A stretch of 64,000 nucleotides of DNA from Heliopora coerulea (GCA_030142905.1 JASJOG010000201.1:124001-188000); one strand, 5' to 3'; positions 44,201 to 56,891 are shown, counted from the stretch's first letter. Translations and numbers: made by a program. The notes: generated from the sequence alone by a model not told the origin.

Positions 44201-44304
44201 ATGGCTGTGGCAGCGAACGATCCGAATACGGAAATCCAGCTATTTGATTTGTTCATAAGTGGTCGGATATTTCCCATATTGCCCACTCTAGGTTGGAAAT
44301 TTAA
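44201..44304 (+). CDS. Candidate first coding exon, unknown protein
   Basis: ATG 44201 with G at +4 opens 34 codons (MAVAANDPNTEIQLF then DLFISGRIFPILPTLGW) ending in an excellent GTAAGT donor at 44305, phase 2. A possible continuation at about 44379-44448 (EGKVTMQNEVGEEIIYEKTT) keeps frame and ends at another GTAAGT, but its acceptor is weak. I do not recognise the protein. The composition looks coding. Confidence 0.35.
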
Positions 44305-44508
44305 GTAAGTCTTGTTTTTGTCGCAGTAAAATTTAAACTTTTCACAAAATATGAAGTGCAAGTGTATTACGAACAATCAGAGAAGGGAAAGTAACCATGC
44401 AGAATGAAGTTGGTGAAGAAATTATTTATGAAAAGACGACAGAACTGTAAGTTAGTCTATCGTTCTCTACCTTTGCACTTGTCAATTATATTTCAGTAAA
44501 GCCATATA

Positions 44509-44690
44509 AACCCCGTTCACACTGTAATATTTTGGGTACGGCACCAACATATACAGAGGTGCTCGGCAAGGCTAAATTTTTAGGAACGGGAACGAAATTT
44601 TGATGAAGTCTGCACCGCCCAACAATAGCGTCGACCATGCCAAAATTTCAGCCGTGCCTTGTCCAAAATATTAACAGTGTAATCGGGGTT
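44509..44690. mobile_element. Short MITE with 34-base inverted termini
   Basis: CCCCGTTCACACTGTAATAT at the left and its inverted relative at the right, including ATATTTTGG and GGCAC blocks. ATA on both sides may be a 3-base duplication. It has no coding content. Confidence 0.65.
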
Positions 44691-44990
44691 ATAATAAACT
44701 ACTTATTCACCTCGCTTATTTCGTCTGTATTAGTGAAATATCGGACCCTTGTTTTAGCAAGGACCGAGACGAGAGCAGCAAGTTGAGGTCCGTACTTAAA
44801 AACATCTGTCCTATATTTCACTAGTACAGACCTCACGTCAGGTCAATCACAAGTAAATATTTATCTCAAGTCATAAACTAGGACACCTGAACATAACGTT
44901 CAGAACATAATTACCAAGCTACAACAAATACATTGTTATTATTATTACCATTACCATTATCATCACAATTATCATTACTATTAACATTAT

Positions 44991-45400
44991 TTAAACTTAT
45001 AAGAGTACAGTTTAGCGGATGCAGACAAGCCAAGCCGCTTACCTCTGAGGAATAGAGTTTGAGTTATAACTATGGTTAGGATAAGGTTCAGGGTTAGGAA
45101 TTTGGATATGGCCAGGGCAAAGGACGAACGCGACCAAGTTTATAATACGGTTAAGTAATACTTAAAAATCAAATCTTGTTAATATACTTTACCAGTATCT
45201 GTAATACGAGACCAACATCCGCTCTCAAACATCTCCACAAAACTTCTGATCAATTAACAACATCACTCCATAAAGATATAACCCCTTGGCCTTGTTATGA
45301 CGAAAAGAAATGCATGAAACAAAAAAAAAAAAATATTGTAAATTTGTAACTACCAACCATATTTCCTCTATTTAGCTCCCAGTATTCTAATACCCTCCCA
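44991..45400. repeat. Flanking duplicate, left of the hexanucleotide array
   Basis: TTAAACTTATAAGAGTACAG through the CTCCCAGTTCATTACC junction repeats at 46521-46932 with a shift of 1530 bases. The two copies differ by small indels only. Confidence 0.9.
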
Positions 45401-46520
45401 GTTCATTACCATTATCATTACCATTATCATTACCATTATCGTTACCATTATCGTTACCATTATCGTTACCATTATCATTACCATTATCATTATCGTTATC
45501 ATTATCGTTACCATTATCGTTATCATTATCATCACCTTTATCTTTATCATTACCATTATCATTACCATCATCATTACCATCATCATTACCATTATCATTA
45601 CCTTTATCATTACCATTAACATTATCATTACCATTACCGTTACCATTATCGCCACCATTATCATTACCATTACCATTATCATTACTATTATCATTACCAT
45701 TATTACCATCATCATTACCTTTCTCTTTATCTGTACCGTTATCTGTACCATTATCATTACCATTATCATTACCATTGACATTACCATTGCCATTACCATT
45801 ATCATTACCATTGCTATTACCACTATCATTACCATCACCATTATCATTACCATTATCATTACCATTGCTATTACCATTGCTATTACCATTGCTATTACCA
45901 TTATCATTACCATTATCATTACTATTATCATTACCATTATTATTACCATCATCATCATTACCATTATCATTACTATTATCATTACTATTATTATTACCAT
46001 TACCATTATCATTATCATTACTATTATCATTACCATTATCATTACCATTATTATTACCATTGACATTACCATTGCCATTACCATTATCATTACCATTGCT
46101 ATTACCACTATCATTACCATCACCATTATCATTACCATTATCATTACCATTGCTATTACCATTGCTATTACCATTGCTATTACCATTATCATTACCATTA
46201 TCATTACTATTATCATTACCATTATTATTACCATCATCATCATTACCATTATCATTACTATTATCATTACTATTATTATTACCATTATCATTATCATTAC
46301 CATTATCATTACTATTATCATTACCATTATCATTACCATTATTATTACCATCATCATTACCACCACCATTACCATTACCATCACCATTACCATCACCATT
46401 ACCATCATCATTACCATCATCATTACCATTATCATTACCATCATCATTAGCATTACCATTAGCATTACCATTATTACCATTCACAATTATCATTACCATT
46501 ATCATTACTATTACCATTAT
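45401..46520. repeat. Hexanucleotide array (ATTACC/ATTATC)n with higher-order repeat
   Basis: About 1.1 kb of CATTAC and CATTAT hexamers with occasional G, C and deletions. The block from about 45769 (ATTGACATTACCATTGCCAT) recurs at about 46063, giving a second level of repetition of about 294 bases. Frames of 249-376 codons (M/V/I, N/G/D or L/P/S repeats) in all directions come from the hexamer and are not genes. Confidence 0.95.
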
Positions 46521-46932
46521 TTAAACTTATAAGAGTACAGTTTAGCGGATGCAGACAAGCCGCTAACTTCTGAGGAATAGAGTTTGAGTTATAACTATGG
46601 TTAGGATAAGGTTCAGGGTTAGGAATTGGGATATGGTCAGGGCTAAGGACGAACGCGACCAAATTTATAATACTGTTAAGTAATACTTAAAAATAAAATC
46701 TTGTTAATATACTTTACCAGTATCTGTAATACGAGACCAACATCCGCTCTCAAACATCTCCACCAAATTTCTGATCAATTAACATCACTCCATAAAGATA
46801 TAACGCCTTGGCTTTGTTACGGCAAAAAGAAATGCATGAAACAAATTGAAGAATAAAAAAATATTGTAAATTTGTAAGTTAACTACAATATTTCCTCTAT
46901 TTAGCCCCCAGTCTTCTAATACCCTCCCGGTT
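46521..46932. repeat. Flanking duplicate, right of the hexanucleotide array
   Basis: Second copy of 44991-45400. The pair brackets the array, suggesting that a unit of array plus flank duplicated by unequal exchange. Confidence 0.9.
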
Positions 46933-47800
46933 CAGAAGGACAGAGAAAAAAGAAGCCGCCTTCTCCGATGGGAGTAGTCTTATTCATTGAAAAGTAGATT
47001 TATTTTATTATTATATGAGCACTAAGCGACAACCTTCCACGAAGAAACACGTTCACTTAATTGAAAGTCGGTATATTAACAAGCGTCAGTGTAATATATT
47101 TATATTATAAAATTTGTTACGCATGCAGTGATTATTCAATTACCATGTTTATATACGGCTAGGCGAACATGGCTATCACATCAGAGACGCGGTTAACGCT
47201 AGAATTTGTTCTTGGTGCCAATGGGAAGTTCTGATTGGTCTACGAACTTGTAAGAAGAACTTACGATTTGATGTTGAAAATAAAGTTCGTTATTCACAAT
47301 TATCACTTAGTTCTTTGCTTATTTTATAAGAGAAACAGAAACTGTTTTGTTGTGTTTATGTAGCCTGATGCAACCACTTAGAGGGGTTGGGAGAACTCTC
47401 AAGCGGCCGTTTAAACCCTCGACCTTCGGTCTCAGGCGTACACAACAGCTTTCGATTTTTCCCAATCCTCTTCTCGTGCTTGCATCGGGCTATATAAACA
47501 CGGCAAAACAGTTTCTATTTCTTTATTATTATAAATTACATTTTATCACAAATGCAAGCAATAGAAGTCTCAGGTTTACTGAATGGTGTTTCGATCTCAT
47601 CTTAACATCATTATCAAGTTTTAGTAATAAAAATTACAAGTCGGTTGATTTATACAGAGTTGATGGCGCATAAACCAAACTGTATCATCTTCGGACAAAT
47701 CGATGTACTGAACTTACTGAACTATACGTTACCAATAACTTCGAATTAATCAGTTCGAATTTGACGTAAGGAGTCTTTATGCACGCGGCGTAGTTTAAGC
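46933..47800. other. Intergenic, no gene recognised
   Basis: A 108-codon plus-strand frame at 47347-47673 has no domain that I can identify. Confidence 0.5.
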
Positions 47801-47804
47801 AAAA

Positions 47805-48642
47805 TACCGTAAACGCTCTATCGAACCCTCTATCCCTATTAAGATTCCGCTCTCTAATGACCCCCACTGCAGAACTTCAAGTTTTTAAAAAGCCTCCTCT
47901 CTATTAAGCCCTTTCCCGAACAAAAGCACAAAAAAGATAGCGACTTACGACTGGTTAGAAACTCACTATATTCTTGATCTCAACATCTCCAACTTCCAAA
48001 TTCATATGGGAAAGTTTTAGTACTTTCTTATCAAGTTCTGTTTTCAGTACATCAATAATGGTTCTTGACTTGCACATCGCACAATATGTTCCTGGAACAA
48101 GCCCATCTTCAAACATACACTTCAGTAGAAACATTTTTATGAGCGTGAATTTGTTTAGGCTTCAAGATTGCACGTGACAAGTACATGACAGCTATCATGT
48201 TATTTATTATAGCTGGACAGCATTTCAGAAAAAATCGTGTCTTCGTCTTTTACATCAGGGGGTGGTGGTGGCACAGTGGCAGGGCACGTGTCTCTCACCA
48301 CAGTGACCAGGGTTCGACCCTGGATCCATGCAGTTATCTGATTAAAGTTATCTTGGTCACATCTGAGAAGAGTGTTGTTAAATTTGTCTCTACCGAGCAT
48401 CTCAGGTTTTCTCCGGGTACTCCGGTTCTCTCCAACAGTAACACTGAACCCATGAGAGGTGGACCTTACTGCTCCTCTAGACAGAACAGCTCAGATGGCT
48501 GAAAGGGTTATCCAGTATAAATAAAGGTACTTCTAAATAAGTTCCCCTCTCTATTATCCTCCTCTCTAATAAGCCCCCCGTCTAGAAGGTCTGAAGATAA
48601 ATAAGCGCCCCAGGGGCTTAACAGAGCGTTTACAGTAACAGT
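47805..48642. mobile_element. DNA element with TA(C/T)(C/T)GTAAACGCTCT termini
   Basis: Left TACCGTAAACGCTCTATC and right, inverted, TACTGTAAACGCTCTGTT. Internal CTCTCTATTAAGCCC-type repeats occur near both ends. A SINE-like element at 48257-48525 is nested inside. A target duplication is not evident. Confidence 0.6.
48257..48525 (+). mobile_element. SINE-like element, copy 2 (plus)
   Basis: A-box-like GTGGCACAGTGGCAGGGCAC, B box CAGGGTTCGACCCTGG, body homologous to 41085-41352, and an A-rich end AAATAAAGG. Because it lies within another element it inserted later. Short frames across it are spurious. Confidence 0.8.
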
Positions 48643-49080
48643 AGTTTCCTCGTGGTTTAATTAAAGAGAAACAAATTTGAGTTATGTCACTCAAAAAACT
48701 GACTACTCTATAATGCACACCTTTCTCGGAAATTTTTTCATATCATGAACCCTGCGAAGTATCTTGATGAACTGTTCAAAAGTATTCGGTGGCACAAGAC
48801 CAATGATTTTGATTTGACTATTACTATGATTTGCTTATAGTATGACCATGATTGATTGTGAGATGATTATGCGTACAGGGGTATGACTATGACTGGGTAT
48901 TATTACAAGTTTAAGTTACATAAGTTTTTAATAACACGAACGTGAAACATCTAAGAGTGAACTGAATCAAGTAAGGATTTTGACAATAATGAAGATTGTG
49001 ATAACATCAACTACTGCAGTGATAATGACAATATTTATGATGACAAATGATGATGAAATGACAATGAAAAGAATGATAAC
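48643..49080. other. Intergenic, no gene recognised
   Basis: Contains GATGAT/ATGAC-rich simple sequence between 48830 and 49100. Confidence 0.5.
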
Positions 49081-49084
49081 TTAT

Positions 49085-49245
49085 CTTAAGATGATAGATG
49101 AATGATTGTCAAGCCCTATACTCAGAAAAAACGATTTCTGAGCCCCCGACGGGGATCGAACCCACAACCTTCTGATGACCAGTAAGACGCTCGAACCATT
49201 GAGCTAACAAGACTCAGATGGCGAGCCAAGGTGCAAGTTCGACAT
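49085..49245 (-). mobile_element. tRNA-derived SINE, second family
   Basis: On the minus strand: TTAGCTCAATGGTTCGAGCG (A box), CTGGTCATCAGAAGG (anticodon arm), GGGTTCGATCCCCG (B box), then GGGGGCTC and a tail TGAGTATAGGGCTTGACAAT. The D and T arms are tRNA-like but the acceptor stem does not pair. Confidence 0.7.
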
Positions 49246-49319
49246 AGATGTGCGACCTAAGTGGAAGCCATTATATATTGGTAATGATAGATGAAGTATG
49301 TATGTTAGATAAATGAGAG

Positions 49320-49405
49320 CTTGGAAATATCTTAAGATGATAGATGAATGATCGCCAAGCCCTATACTCAGAAAAACAATTTCTGAGCCCCAGATGGGGG
49401 GGGGG
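49320..49405 (-). mobile_element. Truncated second copy of the same SINE tail
   Basis: ATAGATGAATGATCGCCAAG and CCCTATACTCAGAAAAACAA repeat the tail of the neighbouring SINE; homology stops at a G-run near 49397. Confidence 0.7.
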
Positions 49406-51089
49406 GCTTTTTCATCATTTATGAGTCCATGAGGTCATTTGCACAAGTTTCAGACATTGCCAATGGCATCAAGAATGACTAAGCAACTTAGCAGGTAAAC
49501 ATGACCAGGTTATTTCGTGGTTATCATGACTGATGAGCAATGATATCTACTACTCCATACAACAATTTTTAATGTAACATGTTGGTGATGTAGCCACAAC
49601 AAATTTTGCTAAATATCATTCACAAATAGGATAGCATTTTACAAACAGCATTTTGTAGAACACATGTTGCATTAAAATTCTTTGTTTAAACCAACCTTAC
49701 ACTCAGAAGATCTACAGCTGCAGTGTTTCCCCAAAGCAACTTCATAGTAGCCACCTGTTATTCCTGCCCTTGACAAAGCTTGTGTACAGTACCACTATGA
49801 CTTAAATTATTCATCAGAAAATAAACTCCTAGCTGGTTTCATGTGCCATATCAACTGCTTATTAGTGATCCCCTATAGTAATTTTGCATGTATGCAGAGA
49901 TGTAGCCAGCCAAATATGAGTGCCAGGTAAAAATATCCTGATTTAATTTTCATTATGATGTCGGGGAAAAAGGTGGGGAATGAGGTCCTTCCTTGGGCAT
50001 TTTTGTAAAATTGGCACCCTAAGTCAATATAAGAGGAAATTTCTAGCACTTTCAGTAGAGATTCAATTAAACTTACTAATACTCTGCTTCTTTAGACAAA
50101 TGGCTGTACACATTTGCACTAAATCCTGAATCAAATTTAGTCTTTGGAGCAGTTAAGACACTAGCTACTTAGCAACTAGTCTTGGTGAGGAATGCCATAT
50201 AAGAGTCCTGTGAAATTTTGCTTGTTTACACTAATTTCACTCCTCCTCTCTGAGCTTGATGAATGATAGATTAAATTACAATGGTATCTGACTCACCAAA
50301 AACTGTATATTTCATTATGTTTGGGCTAAAAATGTGCCACACAAAATTGATAAAATTACCCTGAGTACCAGGCACTTAGAATTTGTGCTGGATTGGGATG
50401 TTCCCACCTGGCATGGCTACATCCCTGGTATTGTATGAGGTCATTCCAGTGACCTTGACTTGAAAATGGTGCCCTTGACTAGAAAAATCTCCCCATGACT
50501 AGGTTGAAATGATCTTTTGTTCATCTTAGGGAGGGTGACCTTTTTACATTGTAAATCCAGTAGGAAACACTAAACTACTCTCCACAAAAGAACATTCTCA
50601 CTTCAGTACTGCCTTACTACAGTACCTAGTAAATTTTATTTGTCATCAGCTTTTACATCTGTAAGTCATCCTAAAGGACCTAATGCACTGTTAATAAAAG
50701 CTTGTTGATATACTGTACCTCTCATCCAATTATTTGTGTCTTTATTTACAGTGTCTGTGTCTCCAGGGCACCAAAACTTTTTTGTGTTGTCATGCTCAGG
50801 ATGGTGACAGGATTGGGGGACAAGAACTGAACCTACCAGGATAGTAAAATATTAACACTTCAGCTACTGTACTAGCAGATAATTATGGCCTGATAACCAC
50901 TGCCAGATACTTAATTGTTAACTCTGAATTGGTTTCTAATTAGGAAATATGAACAGAGATTAAAAAACTCCTTTTCGGTTACATTCCCAGAGATTACTTT
51001 ACAAGTATGTAACAAAGTCAAGCTCAGTTTCAACTCAGTCAAGGTTTCATCCAGGCTTCAGTTTTATGGATGAAGTTTCAAAATTGCCT
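49406..51089. other. Intergenic, no gene recognised
   Basis: No open frame reaching 60 codons on either strand, which is long for this window. It may be intron or deep intergenic sequence. Confidence 0.5.
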
Positions 51090-52095
51090 CTGTAAAATAA
51101 ATATTTTTATCTTTATCACAGAAAAGTTTAATGGCTTTGACCTGAACTGAGTCAGAACATTTCTACAAATATTGCAAAATTGTCATTGCTGGTTTAAGAA
51201 ATACAGAGGGAAGTACAGTATTTGGTATCCAGCCAGATAACTAACATTGCTGTCCAACACACTAATACTGCTGCATTAAAGTTTGAAAACTTGTATACAT
51301 GTACTTACTGTACCTGTTCAGGATGGTGATGCATTTCTAAGCACTTTCAAATTGAAGGAAAAATCATGTCAATATGGTTTTTCCTGCATACTGAATCAAG
51401 CTCTTGAAGTTCTTGAATACATAAGATGAGAAAAAACAAATTAAAAAAAATTAGATTCTTGATAATGTACTAAAAGGAGTCATACCATACCACATTAATG
51501 CATATAAGCACACATTTATGTTAAGTAATGGTCACCCAGCAATCTTCTGTAAATCTTCTTTACTACCAAATAGCTAGAATACTTTTACAAAAATTCTGCT
51601 ACTTCACATGGACTGTAAAATACAGCAGGTGAGAAATTGAGTGTAAGATAAATACTTTTATTATTATCACAGAAAAGTTCAATGCCTTTGACCTTAACTG
51701 AATCTGAAGATTTCTTCAAATAATATTGCAAAACTGTTGTTTATAAACTATTTTTATACTTACTGTACCTGTTCAGGTCAGTGATATGTTTGTAAATGCT
51801 TTCAAAAGCAAGGAAAAATTTCTCAATATGGTTTTCCCTGAATTTTCAATCAAGCTCTTGAAGCTCCTGAAGTAATAAAATGGAGGAAAATCAAATAGAA
51901 GAAAATTAGATCTTAGATAATGTACAAAGGAGTCAAATTGATATCACATTGATGAGGACACGTAAAAGGACACATTTACATTGATTTATGGTCACCTAGC
52001 ACAATCTTCTGGAAAATTTTCTAATTACCAAATAGCCTAGAAAATGTCTGCAACAACAACACTACTCCACATGGATTGTACACAACAGTGAGTGA
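51090..52095. repeat. Local tandem duplication, about 550-base period
   Basis: Copy 1 about 51090-51640, copy 2 about 51640-52095. Shared blocks include CACAGAAAAGTT(T/C)AATG, TTACTGTACCTGTTCAGG, AATCAAGCTCTTGAAG and TCACATGGACTGTA/CACATGGATTGTA. The copies have diverged by many indels. Confidence 0.8.
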
Positions 52096-54899
52096 AACTG
52101 CAGTTTAATAGACTCCCATGGGTCAATGACGTACACCATGAGCTGTATGAAAATTTTAGCACAAAATATTGAGGCAACACGTAAAGCATGAAAATATTGG
52201 AAAGGATGACATAAGAACTGAGTAAGATTCAATGTTAGATTGAAATGTAAGTGCTAGATTCAATGTTAGATTTGATTCAGAGATTCAATGTAAGATTCAA
52301 AGTAAGATTCATGTTATAAATTAGTGTAAGGTTTGGCATTGCCATAGCAACTTTGGTCAAAACTGCAGCACAGGTTGGAGATAAATCAATGTTGAAGTAT
52401 TGCCCAGGTGCACAAATGTTTGGAATTAATTTGAATTACTCAAAGAACTGTTCTTCTGATAAATTGAGATACTGTTTTCATATATAATATTCTAAGAAGT
52501 ACAAATTGCACAAAGATTGTCACATTCCAGTTTTCAGTGATGATTTCATCACTGTATTTCATTTATATTCAGTGGTGCCTTGTGTAACCCTATGCCACAA
52601 ATCAATCAAAATAAACTCCTAGTATGGTGCTGGGTCCTGATGACAGCTTCTCAATAATTCTCAACTTTGTTTTTGTATGTATAGAGTAGTGCATGCAACC
52701 ATTCAAGTGTTTTTGACTGAAAGAAAGTGCCTTTGACTTGGCCAAAATCCCTTTTTGTCTACCTCAAGTAGCGAATACTTTTTAAACCCGGGGCTGGAAT
52801 GCTGATTAATGTCTATCCAACTGATCACTATCTGTCAGGGTGCTTTGATGTACTGTACGTATATAATATGTTCCCATCATGAAATCTCTCAGTTCTTTGA
52901 TCCCTCAATGAAAATGTAAAGAGATGTCCGTTAGCTGATGTCTAATTAATTCTAATGTTTCCCAGATTTTAGTAATTTTTCTCCAAAATAGAGATTATCT
53001 CCTGAAACAATAAAAATATCATAAAATAATTTCCATCCATTGCAATCAAAGCTACAGTATTTTTCTCATCACCTGGTACACCTTGGCATTTAAGCACCTT
53101 GATTCTTCTTACTGTAAACAGGACAGATTCAGTGTATTCCATCTCAGTTTCATACTGTTTGGAAAGACCACACCAGAATATATTGAGAAGCAACTTATTG
53201 TGCCTCAAATACCTGTACCATTCACAGCCAGCAATTTCAAGAAATTAAACAGGAAAGCACACTCAAAAGAAGTGCCTGACATTAGACAACAACTTTCAAA
53301 TAAAGTCAAAATATTACCATGACCAATTTGTTTGTGTTCTTTAACTAGAATATATTGAGATTTTAAGATGCTTTTTGTCAGGATACTGTATGTCTCTTAC
53401 TCTCATCCCAAACAATGATCAGGGTTCACAATCAGCTTCCTGTGTCCTGGTAGAATCTCCCCGACCATCATTTTTGAATCAAATTTTAATTTACTTGTAA
53501 AAAGTTGTCTCTAAACGAGCAAAATTAGGAAGCAATTGTCAACTAATGCGTAAAAGGTTATTTTATTTTAAAATTAGAAAAGCTTGGTACAGCTACAAGT
53601 GAACTATGCAATCAGAAAGCCACTTTACTTTTATCCAATAGCGCTAGGAAGACATTGGCCAAATTTTTTCAAAACGTTGCAGCCTCGTCTTGGTGGACAA
53701 ATGCAAATGAAACGGTGTGAGGAAAATACTACAAGTTCAACAAGTGAAATGCAAGACGTTACTGATGGTCATTTTTTGCAAAATCCAATAAAAAGGCCGA
53801 AGAGTGCTGATAGTTTCGTCTAAAAAACTTGTCAGTACGTTCTAGAAACAGTTAGATGCGACTGCATTATCAGGCTAGTTTAACTCGTCGCACGTACCGG
53901 TTTAGCGTCGATTTCGCTTCGTAGAATTCAGGTCCACGGAAACATGAGAATTCGGCCAATGAAATCCGACAATCGCAGAAGTTAAGCGATGATTGCATTT
54001 CCTTTTCTCACTAACTTTAACAATGTTTCATCACAAAGATTATTTTCTGCAACGAAGTCTACCATTTTGAAAATCACGACTGAAATTACCTCACGTGAGG
54101 TATGTTCGTAGACACCTGTCGGAACGTGTCGTTCAATGATCGTTTAACGACGATTGCTTCAGCTCACGTCTTATTCACACGATATGATTGCCGCTGGTCG
54201 CTTTGGGGCCAACCGCTTGACCTCTTGGGATCATCTCGGGTGAACTAGGATAGCAATTTTTTCCCTGAACAAATTGGGCAATATTTTTTTTAACTCAACT
54301 AAACTCTGCTTTTTTCCTCGCCCGTATTAGATGCAGGAGATTTGTTTTGTTTTGTTTTTAAATTGGTGTTTCTTTGCAAGTTATTTTTTCAGGAATAAGG
54401 TACCAATTGGCTACAGCGGGACGCTTTTCTCAAGTGCTGCCACATTCCGCATGTTTGGATGACAGTATCCAAAAAGAAAAGTGCATTTGGTATTTCTTGA
54501 ATTGCATTTAAACCCTCTGTAGTTTTTAATTTTTTTAAAGAGCAAGCACGCGAACTGATAAGTTCTTTCACAATTTTTCGATTTAATACATTCGTTTGGA
54601 ATTTATATCACTTTAAATACGCCTATTTGCATGACAAAGTAAATATTTACTTTTGCTACCATTTGTTGATGCCAGAAGATCTGCTTCTGTAGCCTAATGT
54701 ATGTAAGGACCCGTTTACACGGTACTCATTATCACGGCATTATCGAAAACAATTGTTCATCCTGGGGTATGTAATGTTGTCCTTTAGGCACGATTCCTGC
54801 CAGCTTTCATTCGCTTGCCAAACGAGCGATACGTCCGGATGGCATCGTTGTACGGTGTCTGGTAAGAAAACAAACACATGTTAACCCAGCCCCCCGACT
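52096..54899. other. Intergenic, no gene recognised
   Basis: Small AGATTCAATGTTAGATT tandem repeats occur at 52225-52320. Four frames of 60-79 codons between 52969 and 54571 show no domain. Confidence 0.5.
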
Positions 54900-55310
54900 A
54901 TATATACCGCATTTACTCGATGAAGCGCCGCGGCGCTCTATAAATTTATAGTTTTTCGGATGAGGCGCTTCTTTGGGCGCGGGGCGTTTATTTGAGGGCG
55001 GTGCTCTTTTAAAAAACCATAACAATTGTAAACGATAACAGGCAAATATTAACAACTGAAACACATTGTACTACAAAAGAATAAATGTTCGAGCGTGGTT
55101 TAGGTTGAGTTGTACCGCACTTGTTTTTTAGTTTGGCTCCTCGAACAATTTAGTCTGTTCATGCTTCAATTAAGCGTCGCATTGTTGGGAATGAATAACG
55201 ACGCTTATTTGAGGGCGGTGCTGTTTAATATCCTTGTCTCATATGTGACTCGTAATTCGGGCGGTGCTAAATCGGGGTTGGCGCTTAATAGACTCAATAC
55301 TGTAATGAAA
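54900..55310. mobile_element. Probable MITE with GAGGGCGGTGCT repeats
   Basis: Left TACCGCATTTACTCGATGAA and right, inverted, a relative starting CAGTATTGAGTCTATTAAGC are imperfect inverted ends. TTATTTGAGGGCGGTGCT occurs twice inside (about 54990 and 55204). No protein coding. Confidence 0.5.
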
Positions 55311-55354
55311 ATTCTGTGAGGCTTGGACAAGGGATGTATAATGTTTTTTTTCTA

Positions 55355-55560
55355 CGAAAAAGGTGCACATTACTACAGAGAAGGCGTCTATTTCTTAGAG
55401 GAAGACACTTATTTCTTCAGCGAAGATGCGCGTTTTCCCGGTGAAGGTATGTCACTTCACAGAGAAAAGCTGCGTTTACAAATAGGAGATGCTCATTTTA
55501 ATGTCGAAGTGACAGTGTCATATTACCAACGCGAAGATCCATTTCCTCACAGAAGCTAGG
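55355..55560 (+). repeat. Degenerate 21-base minisatellite with open frame
   Basis: Nine successive units start GA(A/G)GA or GAAG and end in a T-rich half, mostly 21 bases (two 24-27). In the frame ending at 55559 they read as seven-residue units such as REGVYFL, EDARFPG and EKLRLQI. It is probably a repeat whose period keeps a frame open; there is no sign of splice sites or homology. Confidence 0.55.
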
Positions 55561-56160
55561 AGAAACTACATGTTTGCAAGGAGAAAGGGTAGACCTTAAG
55601 CCTGATTCACAAGCCACCGAACCAATGAGTTAACAGAATACATCAAACAGTCATATACAACAATACAATCGGGTAAATAGGCCCTAAGTCAACATCTACA
55701 GTTCTGTGAAGTTAGGATGCAAAATTGAGGCCAAGCAAGCAAGTGGATTGGATAACTCCTGGTAGCAGTAGCTTTTTGGGTACCTGCTCAAAAACAACAT
55801 AATATCCTAATTTATGAATGGAGCAACGGTCTTTTACCAACAGCCGCATCTACACAGAACGCTAGCGAAACGAACTTGATTCGAATGAAAACGTACACTT
55901 TTCTCTGGGTTTTGGCCCCTCGTCCACACGCTAACGGCGTTTCCGGTAGCAAAAACTAAGTGTTTCGAAAACGACAATGACATCACAGCATGCGTGGAAC
56001 TAGCCTACTACGCATGCTCAATAAACAGGCAGTAACGTTTTCCAATCGTTGCTGCATTTACATGTGGACGGGATGACAAATGAAAAGAATTTAAAAACGG
56101 TCGTGTGGACGGAAAACTTTGTAAGCGTTTCATTTGAAAACGTATACGTGTGGACGGAGA
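55561..56160. mobile_element. Relic of a DNA element with GTGTGGACG termini
   Basis: Motifs CGTCCACACGCTAACGGCGT (55922), CATGTGGACGGGAT, GTGTGGACGGAAAAC and GTGTGGACGGAG recur in opposite orientations around a CATGCG core. This is typical of decayed MITE families, with no precise ends. The part before 55880 has nothing recognisable. Confidence 0.4.
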
Positions 56161-56773
56161 CTTATTGTGATTAATTAATCTGTGCTGACAACTCGTGGGA
56201 TTGCCTTAATCCTGTTTCTCTTTTCCGATTGGTCTCTTTTCAGTTCATTGAGTGCGTAAGGGTCTGAAAAACAGATCAATTTTCTATATGAGTTGTTTCA
56301 TTTGTTCAATGAAATTTTGACACTCGCTGCGTTCGCGAATGGTGTAAAAGCACCATAACCCTGGTCCTAACGTTAATCCTAATCCATAAGTAGTAAAAAT
56401 ATGCTGAAGTAAAAGACAACTAAGAGGAAGAGAGAAAAAGAACAACTGATGGAAAAAATTCAAAAATTGTTGCTTTCTGTATTTGATCCCAACACATTCC
56501 CCATCGACCTTATGATATGCGAATGAGCCAACCACTGGATCAGGATCATGTCTCCTCTTGCTAGGTCATGGATATACAGGGTGATTCAAAAAGAATACGC
56601 CAAAATCATCACGCATTTATTCAGTTCTAAAGCATTGTAATGGACTGAATCAGTGGTCATTTGATAGAGGAGTTATCCAAGTTTGATTGGGTGTCAATTT
56701 CACCGCTGTGGTTACGTAATCCTTCTGGCGCCGTTCAATTGTACGAAGACCACGTGTTTATTTACCCTCAAAA

Positions 56774-56857
56774 TGGCGACTCCTCAGCAGAAGGCGTTTT
56801 GTGTGCTTGAGTTTGCGAAAATCATCACGCGATATTTCAAAAATGAAAAACAATAGA
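56774..56857 (+). pseudogene. Transposase N-terminal fragment (DUF4817-like)
   Basis: ATG 56774 reads MATPQQKAFCVLEFAK, the characteristic start of this transposase group, then runs into sequence from the element's original 3' end (ATCATCACGCGATATTTCAA) and a TAG. Only the first 16 residues are genuine. Confidence 0.75.
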
Positions 56858-56891
56858 AAATTCAAGTTTTTATTTCATGCTTTACAAGTGC

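Noticed and set aside
45368..46524. Very long open frames (249-376 codons) on both strands
   Set aside because: They are translations of the hexanucleotide array; a six-base repeat without stops stays open in every frame and the proteins are two- or three-residue repeats.
48185..48502. 105-codon plus-strand frame
   Set aside because: Coincides with the SINE-like element; its opposite-strand relative at 41058-41369 gives an unrelated peptide, as expected for non-coding repeats.
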